A stretch of DNA of 40,256 bases from an uncultured bacterium (GCA_947177425.1 CAMWUN010000032.1:1-40256), one strand, 5' to 3'; positions 1 to 8,805 are shown, counted from the first letter of the stretch. The notes: generated from the sequence alone by a model not told the origin. A program made the numbers and translations.

Positions 1-98
1 TGGTCGTAAGAAAGTGATTCGAGAGTGCAAAAATCCCATTGCCGAAGGCAATTTACGATAGATTTTTGCATGTTACTGGTCACGGAGTGAACAGTAAC
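1..98 (-). repeat. MITE-like repeat, partial copy at window edge
   Basis: Bases 1-97 match the reverse complement of 21390-21486 with about four differences by eye. The copy is cut by the window start. Bases 71-98 form a hairpin (GTTACTG ... CAGTAAC with inner TCAC/GTGA), and 25-69 form a second stem (GCAAAAATC ... GATTTTTGC with inner ATTGCC/GGCAAT). The end at 87-97 is the terminal sequence GTGAACAGTAA, as in the full copy near 21.4 kb. No coding capacity is seen. Confidence 0.75.
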
Positions 99-137
99 GG
101 TATAGGCGCCGTAAACAAACCGCACAATCAATTATGG

Positions 138-166
138 TTGACATAAATTTCACATCGGAATATAAT
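138..166 (+). promoter_or_regulatory. Consensus sigma-A promoter of nrdR
   Basis: TTGACA at 138-143 and TATAAT at 161-166 are separated by exactly 17 bp, a perfect vegetative promoter. Transcription should start near 173, which rules out coding starts upstream of that point and supports the nrdR start at 227. Confidence 0.85.
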
Positions 167-226
167 GGTATTATTATCAAAATTATGTGTAACCATTGTA
201 CTTGTCAACCAGCGGAGGGAAAACAT

Positions 227-676
227 ATGAAATGTCCGTTTTGCGGCCACGAAAATACCAGGGTAATTGATTCAAGACCGGCGGAGGAAAATAATTCAAT
301 CAGACGACGCAGGGTGTGTGACGAATGTGACAAGCGTTTCACTACTTATGAAAAGATTGAGACAATCCCCCTCATTGTAATCAAGAAGGATGACAACAGG
401 GAGACATACGACAGATCCAAGATTGAGGCGGGGGTACTGCGTGCCTGCCATAAAAGGCCCATAAGCGCCAATCAGATTAAGCATCTGGTGGACGAAGTGG
501 AAACTGAAATTTTCAGCAGGGAAGAAAAGGAAATCTCAAGCCGTATTATTGGGGAACTTGTTATGAATAAGCTGAAAGAATTAGAGGCGGTGGCTTATGT
601 CCGTTTTGCGTCCGTTTACAGGGAGTTCAAGGATATCAACACCTTCATGGACGAACTTAAGAAAGTTTTGGAATAA
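227..676 (+). CDS. nrdR: Transcriptional repressor NrdR
   Basis: 149-residue NrdR, the nucleotide-sensing repressor of ribonucleotide reductase operons. The N-terminus has a zinc ribbon with CPFCG (from residue 3) and CDECDKRF (about 31-38) as its two cysteine pairs, followed by the ATP-cone domain with conserved YDRSKI near residue 65. Length is normal for the family. The ATG at 227 is chosen because GGAGGG lies 7 bases upstream at 214-219 and a consensus promoter occupies 138-166; the longer in-frame reading from 134 would start inside that promoter. The gene stands alone and is followed by a repeat and a strong terminator. No ribonucleotide reductase gene is in the window, so its targets lie elsewhere. 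Confidence 0.96.
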   Translation: MKCPFCGHENTRVIDSRPAEENNSIRRRRVCDECDKRFTTYEKIETIPLIVIKKDDNRETYDRSKIEAGVLRACHKRPISANQIKHLVDEVETEIFSREEKEISSRIIGELVMNKLKELEAVAYVRFASVYREFKDINTFMDELKKVLE

Positions 677-678
677 AG

Positions 679-807
679 CCTGCAACGCAGCAGAACACAT
701 ATACGCCGTCGGTGTATTTGGCATGTGACCCTCGCGGCAGCCGCCAAATGTACAAACCAACCTTCGTTGGTTTTAGGCAGCCGCCTGACTCGTTGTCCGC
801 GGAAATC
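679..807 (-). repeat. Dispersed intergenic repeat, family C, copy 1
   Basis: Read on the minus strand it begins GATTTCCGCGGACAACGAG and continues with ACATTTGGCGGCTGCC and TTCTGCTGCGTTGCAGG. The same blocks occur in the same order at 10227-10322, and the first block again at 17930. This copy carries an extra hairpin (AACCAAC ... GTTGGTT) between blocks. No ORF is supported. Together with the terminator and leader that follow, it fills the nrdR to chemoreceptor gap. Confidence 0.6.
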
Positions 808-830
808 AATATTGGGTAACAGATAATGAC

Positions 831-873
831 AATAGCCGTTATGGAGATTAAGTTCTCTGTAATGGCTATTTTT
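831..873 (+). terminator. Intrinsic terminator after nrdR
   Basis: 831-847 pairs with 854-870 through 17 contiguous pairs (three G-T) around a 6-base loop, followed by TTTTTC. It lies between nrdR with its repeat and the next promoter. Confidence 0.8.
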
Positions 874-898
874 CATTGTGCGTTTTGTAATAGGAGAG

Positions 899-1074
899 TA
901 TAATAAATACATATAAGATTTCATGAGAAGACAGTTGTAAAACGATGGCATGGCATGGGTATAGGGGGAAGCCATGATCGTATCTGGAACCATGATTACG
1001 AAGGAGACTTATTAACCAATGGATAGGAAATGGACGCAATACAACATTTCCTTATCCAGGCAACAAAGATAAGG
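899..1074 (+). promoter_or_regulatory. Probable promoter and structured leader of the chemoreceptor operon
   Basis: TATAAT at 899-904 is a good -10; the -35 at the right distance (TTGTGC, 876-881) is poor. The resulting 5' leader would be about 215 nt. Within it 1021-1032 pairs with 1045-1057 (12 pairs, one bulge), while 1050-1056 (CCTTATC) can instead pair with 1068-1074 (GATAAGG). The two stems share bases and cannot coexist. I do not recognise a known riboswitch class here. Confidence 0.4.
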
Positions 1075-1125
1075 AAGCAATGACTAACGAGTCCTGCGAA
1101 CTTATCACACGAGGAAGAATGACAA

Positions 1126-3147
1126 ATGGGGAAAAAAGCAAAAAAGAAAATGTTTCCTATTAAGGCAAAGCTGTTAGGGACAATACTGCCAGTAGTTGCA
1201 GTCATGGTATTGGTTATCGCCGCGACCTCTTATATGATTTCCAAGAATATTATCACAGAATATTCGCAGAATCTGTTAAGTTCGTCCATTGCAAATCAGG
1301 CTAATGAGATTGAGTCGTGGCTGGACGAGAATTTGTCCGCGTTCCAGACTGTAAAACAGGCGGTTGAGAGGACAAATCCCGATGAAGCGGCGCTGCAGCG
1401 CATATTGGACAGTTATTATCAGTTTAATGATAATTATCCGGAAGGGCTGTATGTGGCAGATGAAAACGGAAAGCTTATGAAAGCGGCAGGATCGGACAAG
1501 ACAGAGAGCAATTTGCTGGAATCTGTGTGGTATCAGGACGGTATCACAAGACTGAATATGGCATTTACCGATGCATATACAGATGAGAATGGCGAAGCGC
1601 TTGTCAGCGCCTCTGGTATTTTGGATGATGATTCTGATGTTTTGAAGGTCATTTCAGCAGATCTGTCTCTGCAGCGTATCAGTATCATTGTAAACAGTTT
1701 TATCGAGATGGAGGATGCGCAGGCATTTCTGGTCAATTCCAGAGACGGTACGATTCTTGCCCATCGGGATAACGGTCTGATTTCCACAAGGCTTGCTGAG
1801 GCCGGCGATGCATTTATGCGGGATGTAGGCGAAAAACTTGGTCAGCATGATTACCGGATGACGGAAATAGATGACATGATGACGGCATTTACGGAAATAG
1901 AGGGAACGGACTGGATTCTGGTTTCCTATATTCCGACGGAAACGATTTATGCGGATATTAACGGTGTCAGAATCCTCATGATTGCGATTGGGCTGGTATC
2001 GCTGCTTTTACTTGCTATTTTGATTGAGCGCGTCGTGCAGGCAGTGATCAGGCCGGTTAAGGAGTTGACAAGAATTATTACTGCTATGACCGATGGTGAT
2101 TTTACGGTTCATGTAACAACAAAGAGCAATGATGAAATCGGTGTTATGAGCCGTGGCGTGGAGCAGTTTATCCAGTCCATGGGCAGTATGATTTTGTCTA
2201 TTCATGGTGTGTCTGATAAGCTGCATATCCAGGCGGACAACAGTAATGGTGTTTCCGGTGAAATGTATAATGCCTCCAGACTTCAGGGCGAGTCGATGCA
2301 GGAGTTGAACAAGACGGTAGAACAACTCTCTATATCAGTGAATGAAATTGCGGGAAGTGCAACCACGCTTGCAGCAGTAGTGGCGAATACCAAGGATGAC
2401 GGCGGGCAGGTAGACCTCAAGATGAAAGAGACGGTAGAGGTTTCCCGTCAGGGAAAAGCAGACATGCAGAATGTGGGCGATGCGATGCAGAGTATCAATG
2501 AATCGATGATGAAACTCCAGCAGGCGATTGACAAGGTGGGAAAGGCATCCGAGGAAATCACGAATATTGCAGGCGTAATCAGCGATATTGCGGACGAGAC
2601 AAACCTGTTGTCCTTAAATGCTTCGATTGAGGCGGCCCGGGCAGGTGATGCAGGAAGGGGCTTTGCGGTAGTCGCAACAGAGATCGGAAAACTTGCGCAG
2701 ACCAGTTCAAATTCCGTACATAATATCGAAAGTCTGATTTCTGAGATTATTGTTCTCGTAAAGGATGCTGTCAGCCAGGCGGGTGACAGCGTAGGAAGTA
2801 TCCAGAGCAGCAGCGGGCTGGTGAATAATGCATTGAAGACATTTGATGTGATTTTCAATAATATCGACGAGGTCAATCATCTGGTGCAGCAGATGATTGA
2901 AAAGGTGGATCAGGTAGATCATGTTGCAATTAATGTGGCTGCAATTTCAGAGGAGCAGGCGGCAAGTTCCGAAGAAATTCTTGCCACATCAACTACAATG
3001 GTAGAGCAGGCACACAGAATCACCGGAAACAGTGAGACGGTTGCGGAAGGAGCAAAAGAACTGACAGAGTCGGCGGTAGAGCTGGCAAATCAGGTGAACA
3101 TGTTTAAAGTTGACATGTCCGGGTTGGACAGGGAGGATGAAGTATGA
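1126..3147 (+). CDS. Methyl-accepting chemotaxis protein with extracellular Cache-type sensor
   Basis: 673-residue transmembrane chemoreceptor. A basic N-terminus leads into TM1 (about 17-38), an extracellular sensor of about 240 residues (probably dCache; includes [10 protein letters not shown] and a WYQDG motif), TM2 (about 280-303), a HAMP domain (starting [11 protein letters not shown]) and a long cytoplasmic coiled coil. The highly conserved signalling tip [18 protein letters not shown] lies near 485-525. There is no CheR-tethering pentapeptide at the C-terminus. AGGAAG at 1112-1117 sits 8 bases before the ATG. The stop overlaps the start of the following binding protein (ATGA), so the two are translationally coupled and probably act as one sensory unit. 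No other chemotaxis or flagellar gene is in the window. Confidence 0.93.
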   Translation: MGKKAKKKMFPIKAKLLGTILPVVAVMVLVIAATSYMISKNIITEYSQNLLSSSIANQANEIESWLDENLSAFQTVKQAVERTNPDEAALQRILDSYYQFNDNYPEGLYVADENGKLMKAAGSDKTESNLLESVWYQDGITRLNMAFTDAYTDENGEALVSASGILDDDSDVLKVISADLSLQRISIIVNSFIEMEDAQAFLVNSRDGTILAHRDNGLISTRLAEAGDAFMRDVGEKLGQHDYRMTEIDDMMTAFTEIEGTDWILVSYIPTETIYADINGVRILMIAIGLVSLLLLAILIERVVQAVIRPVKELTRIITAMTDGDFTVHVTTKSNDEIGVMSRGVEQFIQSMGSMILSIHGVSDKLHIQADNSNGVSGEMYNASRLQGESMQELNKTVEQLSISVNEIAGSATTLAAVVANTKDDGGQVDLKMKETVEVSRQGKADMQNVGDAMQSINESMMKLQQAIDKVGKASEEITNIAGVISDIADETNLLSLNASIEAARAGDAGRGFAVVATEIGKLAQTSSNSVHNIESLISEIIVLVKDAVSQAGDSVGSIQSSSGLVNNALKTFDVIFNNIDEVNHLVQQMIEKVDQVDHVAINVAAISEEQAASSEEILATSTTMVEQAHRITGNSETVAEGAKELTESAVELANQVNMFKVDMSGLDREDEV

Positions 3148-4124
3148 GAAAAAAGCTGGGAATACTGTTGAGCGTGGTGATGCTGGTGATGCTGACGCTT
3201 ACCGGCTGCGGGAGCGGGGATGGCGCTTCTTCAAATAAAGACGTAAAAATTCTTCTTGTCCTAAACCAGATGGACAGCTTCCGGGGGACGCTTGTTGCGG
3301 CGGCGAGAGACACCGCTGCGGCGGAGGGCGCGCAGTTTGATTTTAAGGATGCGGAAGGTTCGATTGAAAATCAGGTGAATTACCTGAAGTCAGCACAGAA
3401 GGAGGGCTATGATGTGATTCTGTGCAGCCCGGTATCCGCAGAGACGGTTGTGGAACTGAAGGCCAGTGCAGGGGATATACCGATTGTGTTTATCAATAGC
3501 TGTCCGGATGAAAAGCAGTTAAAAGAAGGGAAATATATTTATGCCGGATCTGACGAATTTGTGGCAGGGCAGTTTCAGGCAGAATATGTACTGAACGCTC
3601 TGGCAGGCAGTCAGGAGATTAATGTGGTGCTTTTAAAGGGCGAAAGGGCTCATTCTGCGACGGACGGGAGAACCAAAGGAGTAAAGCAGACGTTAGAAAG
3701 CAGCGGAAAGACAATCAATTATGTGTTTGAGGATTATGCTGACTGGGATCAGGATCTGGCCAGGCATCTGTTTGAGGTATTTTTAAAAACCGGGTCGCCG
3801 GTGGACTGTGTGCTTTGCGAAAATGATTCTATGGCTCTTGGCGTGATTGAAGCATGCAAAGAGGCAGGTATTGCGCTAAATACCCTGCCGGTGCTGGGGG
3901 TGGATGCGACTGCCGACGGATGTGCTGCGATCAAAAACGGGGAGATGGCATTTACCGTTTGCCAGTCCGGAGTTGGTCAGGGAGAAGCGGCGGTAAAAGC
4001 GGCAATCCGGTTTGCCCAGGGAGAATCTATTGATTCGCTGGCGGGTGTCAGCGAGGATGGAAAATACGTATGGGTTCCTTTTGAAAAAGTAGACAGCACA
4101 AATGTATTACAGTACAGTAATTAG
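3144..4124 (+). CDS. Periplasmic-binding-protein-like lipoprotein (sugar type)
   Basis: 326-residue secreted lipoprotein. The signal peptide ends in the lipobox LTGC (Cys about 22), then comes a type 1 periplasmic binding fold of the RbsB/LacI-like class: [13 protein letters not shown] strand start, [30 protein letters not shown], the TDGRTKGV segment and [12 protein letters not shown] near the C-terminal half. Substrate cannot be read from sequence; sugars or autoinducer-2-like ligands are typical. It overlaps the chemoreceptor by ATGA with GGGAGG at 3131-3136, and no permease or ATPase gene follows: a strong terminator comes next. That suggests a ligand-presenting role for the receptor rather than transport. 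Partnership is inferred from coupling. Confidence 0.88.
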   Translation: MRKKLGILLSVVMLVMLTLTGCGSGDGASSNKDVKILLVLNQMDSFRGTLVAAARDTAAAEGAQFDFKDAEGSIENQVNYLKSAQKEGYDVILCSPVSAETVVELKASAGDIPIVFINSCPDEKQLKEGKYIYAGSDEFVAGQFQAEYVLNALAGSQEINVVLLKGERAHSATDGRTKGVKQTLESSGKTINYVFEDYADWDQDLARHLFEVFLKTGSPVDCVLCENDSMALGVIEACKEAGIALNTLPVLGVDATADGCAAIKNGEMAFTVCQSGVGQGEAAVKAAIRFAQGESIDSLAGVSEDGKYVWVPFEKVDSTNVLQYSN

Positions 4125-4131
4125 CGGATAA

Positions 4132-4163
4132 CAGCAAACGCTGCCACTCGTTGCAGGTCAGCG
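4132..4163 (-). repeat. Diverged copy of palindromic repeat family B
   Basis: On the minus strand this reads GCTGACCTGCAACGAGTGG then CAGCGTTTGCTG, matching the unit seen at 22783-22853 (GCTGGCTCGCAAAGCGTGA then CAGCGTTTG). It lies just upstream of a terminator hairpin. Confidence 0.45.
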
Positions 4164-4175
4164 CATTGTAATGGA

Positions 4176-4223
4176 ATAAGCCGCCAGACAATTGGCCCTA
4201 TTGCCAATTGTCTGGCGGCTTAT
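4176..4223. terminator. Long perfect hairpin between convergent genes
   Basis: 4176-4196 is the exact reverse complement of 4203-4223 (21 bp) around loop CCTATT. It separates the binding-protein gene from the convergent ClbS-like gene, so it probably terminates in both directions, although neither side has a long T run. Confidence 0.7.
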
Positions 4224-4238
4224 GAATGATATAAATCC

Positions 4239-4775
4239 TCATATATTTTTGCAGTTCTTCCGGTGGGCTTTCAGCTTTTTAATGGCCCAGTTATAATGGC
4301 TTGCCGTAGCTGAAACGAAAAAGGAGCCAAGGGCATTTTTGTTGGTCCAACTAAAAGTTTCTCTTGAGAACAATTCGTCATTGGTAAAGGTTTCTGCAAG
4401 AGCCATTACCTCTTCGTGGGATTTTTCCAGCATTTCCTTCGCGTCATCCAGTGAGGTATTCTGATGTTTCTTCCAAAAAAACTCATTCATCTTGCCGTAG
4501 GTTTTCCAGTTATAGGGTTTGGGTATAAAAGGTCTGTCTTCCCCTGCTGTATTTGACGAAACCCAGACCAGGAGAAGCTGATGGCATTCATAAAGATGAA
4601 TCAATACATCACGCAGGTTTTTATCCCTTTTCCAGTGGGCTTCCTTTTTGGTATCGTCAAATGTAAAGGGAGTGGATAGCTCTTTTTCCGTCAGTGAGGA
4701 AATCAGGTCGTTCATCTCCTCGTAATTTGCCTCTGCGGCAGTTATTAAATCCTGTTTTGTAGTAGGTCTTGCCAT
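4239..4775 (-). CDS. ClbS/DfsB family four-helix protein (DUF1706)
   Basis: 178-residue cytoplasmic helical protein. Family hallmarks are the N-terminal ARPTTKQDLI start, a DVLIHLYECHQLLL helix, the FIPKPYNWKTYGKMN segment, and the ETFSWTNKNALGSFF motif before the last helix. Members include ClbS, the colibactin self-resistance protein, but most homologues, including this one, have no known substrate. A good AAAGGAG lies just upstream of the start. It follows the WYL regulator gene on the same strand by 56 bp, with a hairpin between them, so it may have its own promoter or depend on read-through. A stress or detoxification role regulated by the WYL protein is possible but not shown. Confidence 0.85.
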   Translation of the reverse strand: MARPTTKQDLITAAEANYEEMNDLISSLTEKELSTPFTFDDTKKEAHWKRDKNLRDVLIHLYECHQLLLVWVSSNTAGEDRPFIPKPYNWKTYGKMNEFFWKKHQNTSLDDAKEMLEKSHEEVMALAETFTNDELFSRETFSWTNKNALGSFFVSATASHYNWAIKKLKAHRKNCKNI

Positions 4776-4811
4776 ATCATTATCTCCTTTGTTTTTTATT
4801 TATTATAAAAC

Positions 4812-4842
4812 ATAAACCCTGACTCCATATGTCAGGGTTTAT
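4812..4842 (-). terminator. Hairpin at the 3' end of the WYL regulator gene
   Basis: A 12-bp perfect stem (4812-4823 with 4831-4842) with a 7-base loop, followed on the minus strand by a T/A-rich tract. It overlaps the last codons of the regulator gene and precedes the ClbS-like gene, so it could reduce read-through. Confidence 0.6.
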
Positions 4843-5728
4843 ATTTCTTGTACATTTCTAGAACTTTTTCTGTGACAGTATTTTTTAGGGAAAGGGGTTC
4901 TATGATTTCAACCTGTGTGCCAAAGGAGAGGAGGAAACCGGTGAGCCAGTCGTCCTCCGGCATTTGGGCGGAGACGACTAAACTTCCGTCCTTTTGCAGT
5001 TGAATCTGGTCTATGTCAAATTCATCATAAACCCGGTAAGCAATTTCTTTGGGGAAGCTTAAGGTGATTTGGCGGCATGTATCTGACTGTGCGTCCATAG
5101 TTTCCGGGAAAGCAACGGGTGTAAACTGTTCTTCCAAAAGTTCCCATTTAAGAATCCGGCTTATTTTAAAAAGACGGAACCCCTGTTTCGTCTGGCAAAA
5201 GGCTTTTAAATACCAGTCCCTGGATTTGTAGAACAGCTTTAAGGGCTGGATGGTTCTTTTGGTTGTTTTCCCGTAAGAATCTGCATAAAGAATTTTCAGA
5301 CATCTGTTGTGTATGACAGCCGTCTTCAATAGCTGGAATTTGCTGTTATCCTGGGACTCGACGCCCCATCTGGAGAAGTCTGCTTCCAGCCAGTTGACGG
5401 AATGAATGTGAAAGAAAGCGGAGAGTTTTTCCAGGGTATCTTCTTTTGACTCGCCGCTGATAGAGGACAAACCCTGTAAGGCGGATAAGATCTCCTGCTT
5501 TTCCTGCCGGGACATGATGATTTTGTCTAAAACGAAATCCCCCAGCAGGCGAACCCCGCCCTTTCGCCCGGTTTCTGTGTAAATCGGGATACCGGCACTG
5601 CTTAAAGCATCAATATCCCGGTAAATTGTCCTGACAGATACCTCAAAACGGCTGGCAAGTTCAGGGGCCGTTGCATAACCTTTGTCCAGCAGGTAATATA
5701 AAATTTTAAACAGACGGCTTTCCAGCAT
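4832..5728 (-). CDS. HTH-WYL domain transcriptional regulator (YafY-like)
   Basis: 298-residue DNA-binding regulator. The N-terminal helix-turn-helix is of the HTH_11 type (LESRLFKILYYLLDKGYATAPEL then VSVRTIYRDIDALSSAGIP), followed by a WYL domain in the central part (about 140-210, including SRDWYLKAFCQTKQGFRLFK) and a C-terminal extension, the usual YafY/PafC layout. Start at 5728 is chosen because AAAGGAGG lies 9 bases upstream; a longer in-frame reading from 5815 lacks a ribosome site. WYL domains sense ligands, often nucleic acid related, in DNA-damage or stress regulation. The adjacent ClbS-like gene is the likely target, by position only. Confidence 0.9.
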   Translation of the reverse strand: MLESRLFKILYYLLDKGYATAPELASRFEVSVRTIYRDIDALSSAGIPIYTETGRKGGVRLLGDFVLDKIIMSRQEKQEILSALQGLSSISGESKEDTLEKLSAFFHIHSVNWLEADFSRWGVESQDNSKFQLLKTAVIHNRCLKILYADSYGKTTKRTIQPLKLFYKSRDWYLKAFCQTKQGFRLFKISRILKWELLEEQFTPVAFPETMDAQSDTCRQITLSFPKEIAYRVYDEFDIDQIQLQKDGSLVVSAQMPEDDWLTGFLLSFGTQVEIIEPLSLKNTVTEKVLEMYKKYKP

Positions 5729-5993
5729 TGGCGCTGCCTCCTTTGTGAAGTATCGTGGATTATAGTTTACACTTCGTATGGTTTTGATATGACAATAGTA
5801 TATTGTCATTAACAATCGCTGCGTTTCCTGTTGTTCCTTTTTATATTCAGTTTACCATATCCCACAAGCTTTGTGCTATACTATGATAGAAGCGTTTCCT
5901 GAAAAGCTTATAATGGCATGATATTTCGCTGGCCGTTACTGGCTGGGCTGTGAAATGCAGTTAATTGGAATATGTGCAAGAATTGAGGTGAAT

Positions 5994-6914
5994 ATGAAGA
6001 CAATACTTGTGACAGGCGGTACAGTATTCGTGAGCCGGTATATTGCAGAATACTATATTGCCGGGGGATATGATGTTTATGTGCTTAACAGAAACAGCAG
6101 GCCCCAGCCGGAAGGGGCAAAGCTTATCCAGGCAGACAGACATGATTTGGGGGACAGGCTGCGCCCGTTTCATTTTGATGTTGTGGTTGACACGGCCTAT
6201 ACTTCCCGGGACATTGTTTTACTGCTGGATGCCATGGGAAGCTGTGGAGAATATGTTTTTATCAGTTCAAGCGCCGTGTACCCGGAGTACTGTCCACAGC
6301 CCCTTAGGGAAGAAACCGGGACAGGAATGAATAAATACTGGGGAAAATATGGGACAGATAAAATTGCCGCAGAAGAAACCCTGATGGAGAGAAAACCTGA
6401 CGCCTACATTCTCCGGCCGCCCTATTTATACGGGCCAATGAATAATGTTTACCGGGAAGCCTTTGTCTTTGACTGCGCGCTGATGGACAGACCTTTTTAC
6501 ATTCCCCAAAAAGGCGGGATGAAGCTGCAGTTTTTTTATATCCGTGATCTGTGCAGATTTATCGATGTTATCCTGCAGAAGAAGCCAGAGCAGCATACTT
6601 TTAATGTAGGTAATAAGGATACGGTGTCTGTCCGTGAATGGGTTGAAATCTGCTATGATATTGTGGGGAAACAGGTTAAATTTGTAAATGTGCCTGATTC
6701 CGCAGGGCAGAAAAATTATTTCAGCTTCTACAATTATGAATATTATCTTGACGTTTCCAGACAGTACGGGCTGCTGGGAGAAACGAAAGCGCTTGGAGAG
6801 GGACTGGAAGAGGCGTTTGAGTGGTACAGATGCAATTCGGATAAAGTCGGCAAAAAACCATACATGGATTATATTGACAGGAATCTGGCGCAGGCATCAG
6901 AGGGTGGGGATTAG
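5994..6914 (+). CDS. NAD-dependent epimerase/dehydratase-like SDR protein
   Basis: 306-residue extended short-chain dehydrogenase/reductase. The N-terminal Rossmann start is MKTILVTGGTVFVSRYI, but the usual GxxGxxG is degenerate: positions 11 and 14 are Val and Ser instead of Gly. The central ISSSAVY serine region, the YGTDK active-site pair and LRPPYLYGP follow, then FFYIRDLCRFIDVIL and FNVGNKDTVSVREW in the substrate half. The likely role is a sugar-nucleotide or RNA-associated epimerase; substrate is unknown. Start at 5994 has GAGGTG at 5985-5990; an upstream in-frame ATG at 5955 lacks one. It appears to be a single gene, divergent from the WYL regulator. Confidence 0.85.
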   Translation: MKTILVTGGTVFVSRYIAEYYIAGGYDVYVLNRNSRPQPEGAKLIQADRHDLGDRLRPFHFDVVVDTAYTSRDIVLLLDAMGSCGEYVFISSSAVYPEYCPQPLREETGTGMNKYWGKYGTDKIAAEETLMERKPDAYILRPPYLYGPMNNVYREAFVFDCALMDRPFYIPQKGGMKLQFFYIRDLCRFIDVILQKKPEQHTFNVGNKDTVSVREWVEICYDIVGKQVKFVNVPDSAGQKNYFSFYNYEYYLDVSRQYGLLGETKALGEGLEEAFEWYRCNSDKVGKKPYMDYIDRNLAQASEGGD

Positions 6915-6998
6915 ATTTTAGTAAATTAAAAGCGGATTCTGGCTGTGCAGTCAGTGAAGGGGGAGGAGGGACAGCGGATTATGATTAATATTTGGAAA

Positions 6999-7055
6999 CG
7001 GCAGCCGTAGGAGATGGGACGCATGGACAACCTGTCGTCCTTACGGAGGTTGCCG
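6999..7055 (+). repeat. Imperfect hairpin in the epimerase-lipoprotein gap
   Basis: CGGCA (6999-7003) pairs with TGCCG (7051-7055), and CCGTA-GG (7005-7011) with CCTTACGG (7039-7046). There is no T run after it, so it is not a clear terminator. The rest of 6915-7110 holds no gene that I can see. Confidence 0.35.
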
Positions 7056-7110
7056 CTGATTGACTTGATGGCTTTGTTGCATGTATATCTGAATTAAGGC
7101 GGAGATGTTT

Positions 7111-8028
7111 ATGATGGAAAAAAGAAAAATAATTATATTGCTGCTGGCAGTTCTCATTTTTACAGGATGCCGGGCAGAGGAAAACCGGAAATCCCAGACA
7201 GCAGCGGATAGGGAAGAAATCAGGGAGGATATTGCACAGGGAGCAGAGGAGGAAGCCGGGGCGGAAGAGGAGCCGGAAGAGAGTGTTCAGCCGCAGGTTC
7301 AAATGTCTCCTGTGAAGGTATCGGGAAAGGCAGTGGGGATAGAAGCCCACATAAAAGAAGTGAAAGGGCAGGAGATTCTTATCAGTTCAGATTGTGACGG
7401 GTTCCCCGGAGCCTTTGAGGTGGAAGTGCCGGAATCAGTTTTTGACATTTCACTGCTGACAGGAGGAACGGCTGTCCGGATTGTGATGGAGGAAAAGGAC
7501 GGGACGGACGAGGATTTATGCTATCAGGCCAGAGGTATTGAGATTGTCCCGGAGCAGGGGGAAACTGCGGCGGCAGAGGAAGAGAAGTACTTGACATCGC
7601 CGCCTGCATTTGTACTCATCGACCCGCTTTCCAGTACCTATGCATCTTTTGAAATTTACCCCGGCAATTATAGCTGGAATTATAAAGATGGTGATGAGAT
7701 GGCAGGAGTGATTGCCTGCGGAGCCCACCCTTTAGATGATATGGAGCGGGAAAAGTTAAAAGTTCCCCAATATAATGGGATGGAAGCGGTGCGGTATAGG
7801 CTTTCAACAGAATCTTTGCCTGATACGCTGATAATAAATGCCTGGGATGCGGAGGACATTGGCAATACGCTGGCAGAAACGCTCTCAGAACTTACCTTTT
7901 ATTATCCGGTGGCGACGGTAGATTTGGAGAAAGGGAAAGTTTATGAAATTACAGCAGTGTGGGAGCAGGACAGGCTGGAGCAGAGGGGCTTTTATGGAGA
8001 TGCAAGCTACACACTGATTACAGAGTAA
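7111..8028 (+). CDS. Uncharacterised lipoprotein
   Basis: About 305 residues. A short basic start and hydrophobic stretch end in a lipobox (FTGC), so the protein should be lipid-anchored outside the membrane. Residues about 25-70 are a highly acidic linker rich in Glu and Ala. The rest is a globular region with no domain I can name, containing FVLIDPLSSTYASFEIYPGNYSW, and a C-terminal FYYPVATVDLEKGKVYEI strand-rich part. Start at 7111 or 7114 is preferred because GGAG (7101-7104) then has proper spacing; an ATG at 7105 is too close. A terminator follows directly. Function unknown. Confidence 0.75.
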   Translation: MMEKRKIIILLLAVLIFTGCRAEENRKSQTAADREEIREDIAQGAEEEAGAEEEPEESVQPQVQMSPVKVSGKAVGIEAHIKEVKGQEILISSDCDGFPGAFEVEVPESVFDISLLTGGTAVRIVMEEKDGTDEDLCYQARGIEIVPEQGETAAAEEEKYLTSPPAFVLIDPLSSTYASFEIYPGNYSWNYKDGDEMAGVIACGAHPLDDMEREKLKVPQYNGMEAVRYRLSTESLPDTLIINAWDAEDIGNTLAETLSELTFYYPVATVDLEKGKVYEITAVWEQDRLEQRGFYGDASYTLITE

Positions 8029-8048
8029 CTGACATGAAAATCAATTTG

Positions 8049-8078
8049 AAAACACCTTGCCAAATGGCAGGGTGTTTT
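8049..8078 (+). terminator. Intrinsic terminator after the lipoprotein gene
   Basis: 13-bp stem (AAAACACCTTGCC with GGCAGGGTGTTTT, one G-T pair) and loop AAAT, 20 bases after the stop codon, ending in TTTT. Confidence 0.8.
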
Positions 8079-8147
8079 GTACAATGATAGGGGATTAACG
8101 GCGGCGACTTTTTGTATGTGCTTCGGCAAAGGAGGAAATAGGTATTT

Positions 8148-8672
8148 ATGCTGGAATGGTTTTATCCTGATGTTTATATAAATTCCACTTATCGTATAGA
8201 TTTTAAGAAATATTATGATTCCGGGTACAGGGGAATTATTTTTGATATTGACAATACGCTGGTACCCCACGGCGCGCCTGCAGATAAACGGAGCATAGAA
8301 TTTTTTGGCAGGCTTGAAAGTATGGGATTTGCAACGCTTCTTTTATCCAACAACAAGGAACCAAGGGTGAAGATGTTTGGCGATGCAGTGGGCGCGCAAT
8401 ATATTTATAAAGGAGGGAAGCCTAAAAAGGCGGGATATCTGCGGGCCATGGAAATGATGGGAACGGACAGGAAAACTACGCTTTTTGTGGGCGACCAGTT
8501 GTTTACGGATGTATGGGGAGCCAAGAACGCGGGGATTTACTCCATACTGGTAAAGCAGATAGATAAAAAGGAAGAAATCCAGATAGTGCTGAAACGTTAT
8601 CTGGAAAAGATTGTGCTTGCGTCTTACAAGCGGAGTTGTGAAAAAAGCGGAAAAGAATATCTTGTTTTTTAG
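8148..8672 (+). CDS. yqeG: YqeG family HAD IIIA-type phosphatase
   Basis: 174-residue haloacid-dehalogenase-like phosphatase. Motif I is FDIDNTLV (about residues 35-42) with the two catalytic aspartates; motif II is LLLSNNKE; the Lys motif lies in GGKPKKAGYL; motif IV is VGDQLFTDVWGAKNAG. N-terminal LEWFYPDVYINSTYRID is typical of YqeG. Members are cytoplasmic phosphatases of uncertain substrate, often near ribosome-assembly or shikimate genes in Firmicutes. GGAGG at 8131-8135 is 12 bases from the ATG, longer than usual, but no other start fits. It precedes aroE by 133 bp and may be co-transcribed with the aro genes. Confidence 0.9.
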   Translation: MLEWFYPDVYINSTYRIDFKKYYDSGYRGIIFDIDNTLVPHGAPADKRSIEFFGRLESMGFATLLLSNNKEPRVKMFGDAVGAQYIYKGGKPKKAGYLRAMEMMGTDRKTTLFVGDQLFTDVWGAKNAGIYSILVKQIDKKEEIQIVLKRYLEKIVLASYKRSCEKSGKEYLVF

Positions 8673-8805
8673 ATACGGGAAACGCTGTTGCGGAACCGGC
8701 GTCATTCAGCTAAGAAGCAGCAGTCTGCGGCAGAAAAGCATGCTCCTGTTTCTTAAGGAATGACAGTGTGGATATAAACAGGTATTTTTGAAAGGAAGGA
8801 AAAGG

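Noticed and set aside
134-226. N-terminal extension of NrdR from 134
   Set aside because: It overlaps a perfect promoter and adds residues not found in the family; GGAGGG supports 227.
899-1125. c-di-GMP (GEMM) riboswitch in the chemoreceptor leader
   Set aside because: The leader is before a chemotaxis gene, a typical GEMM location, but the conserved core motifs of GEMM-I or -II could not be found.
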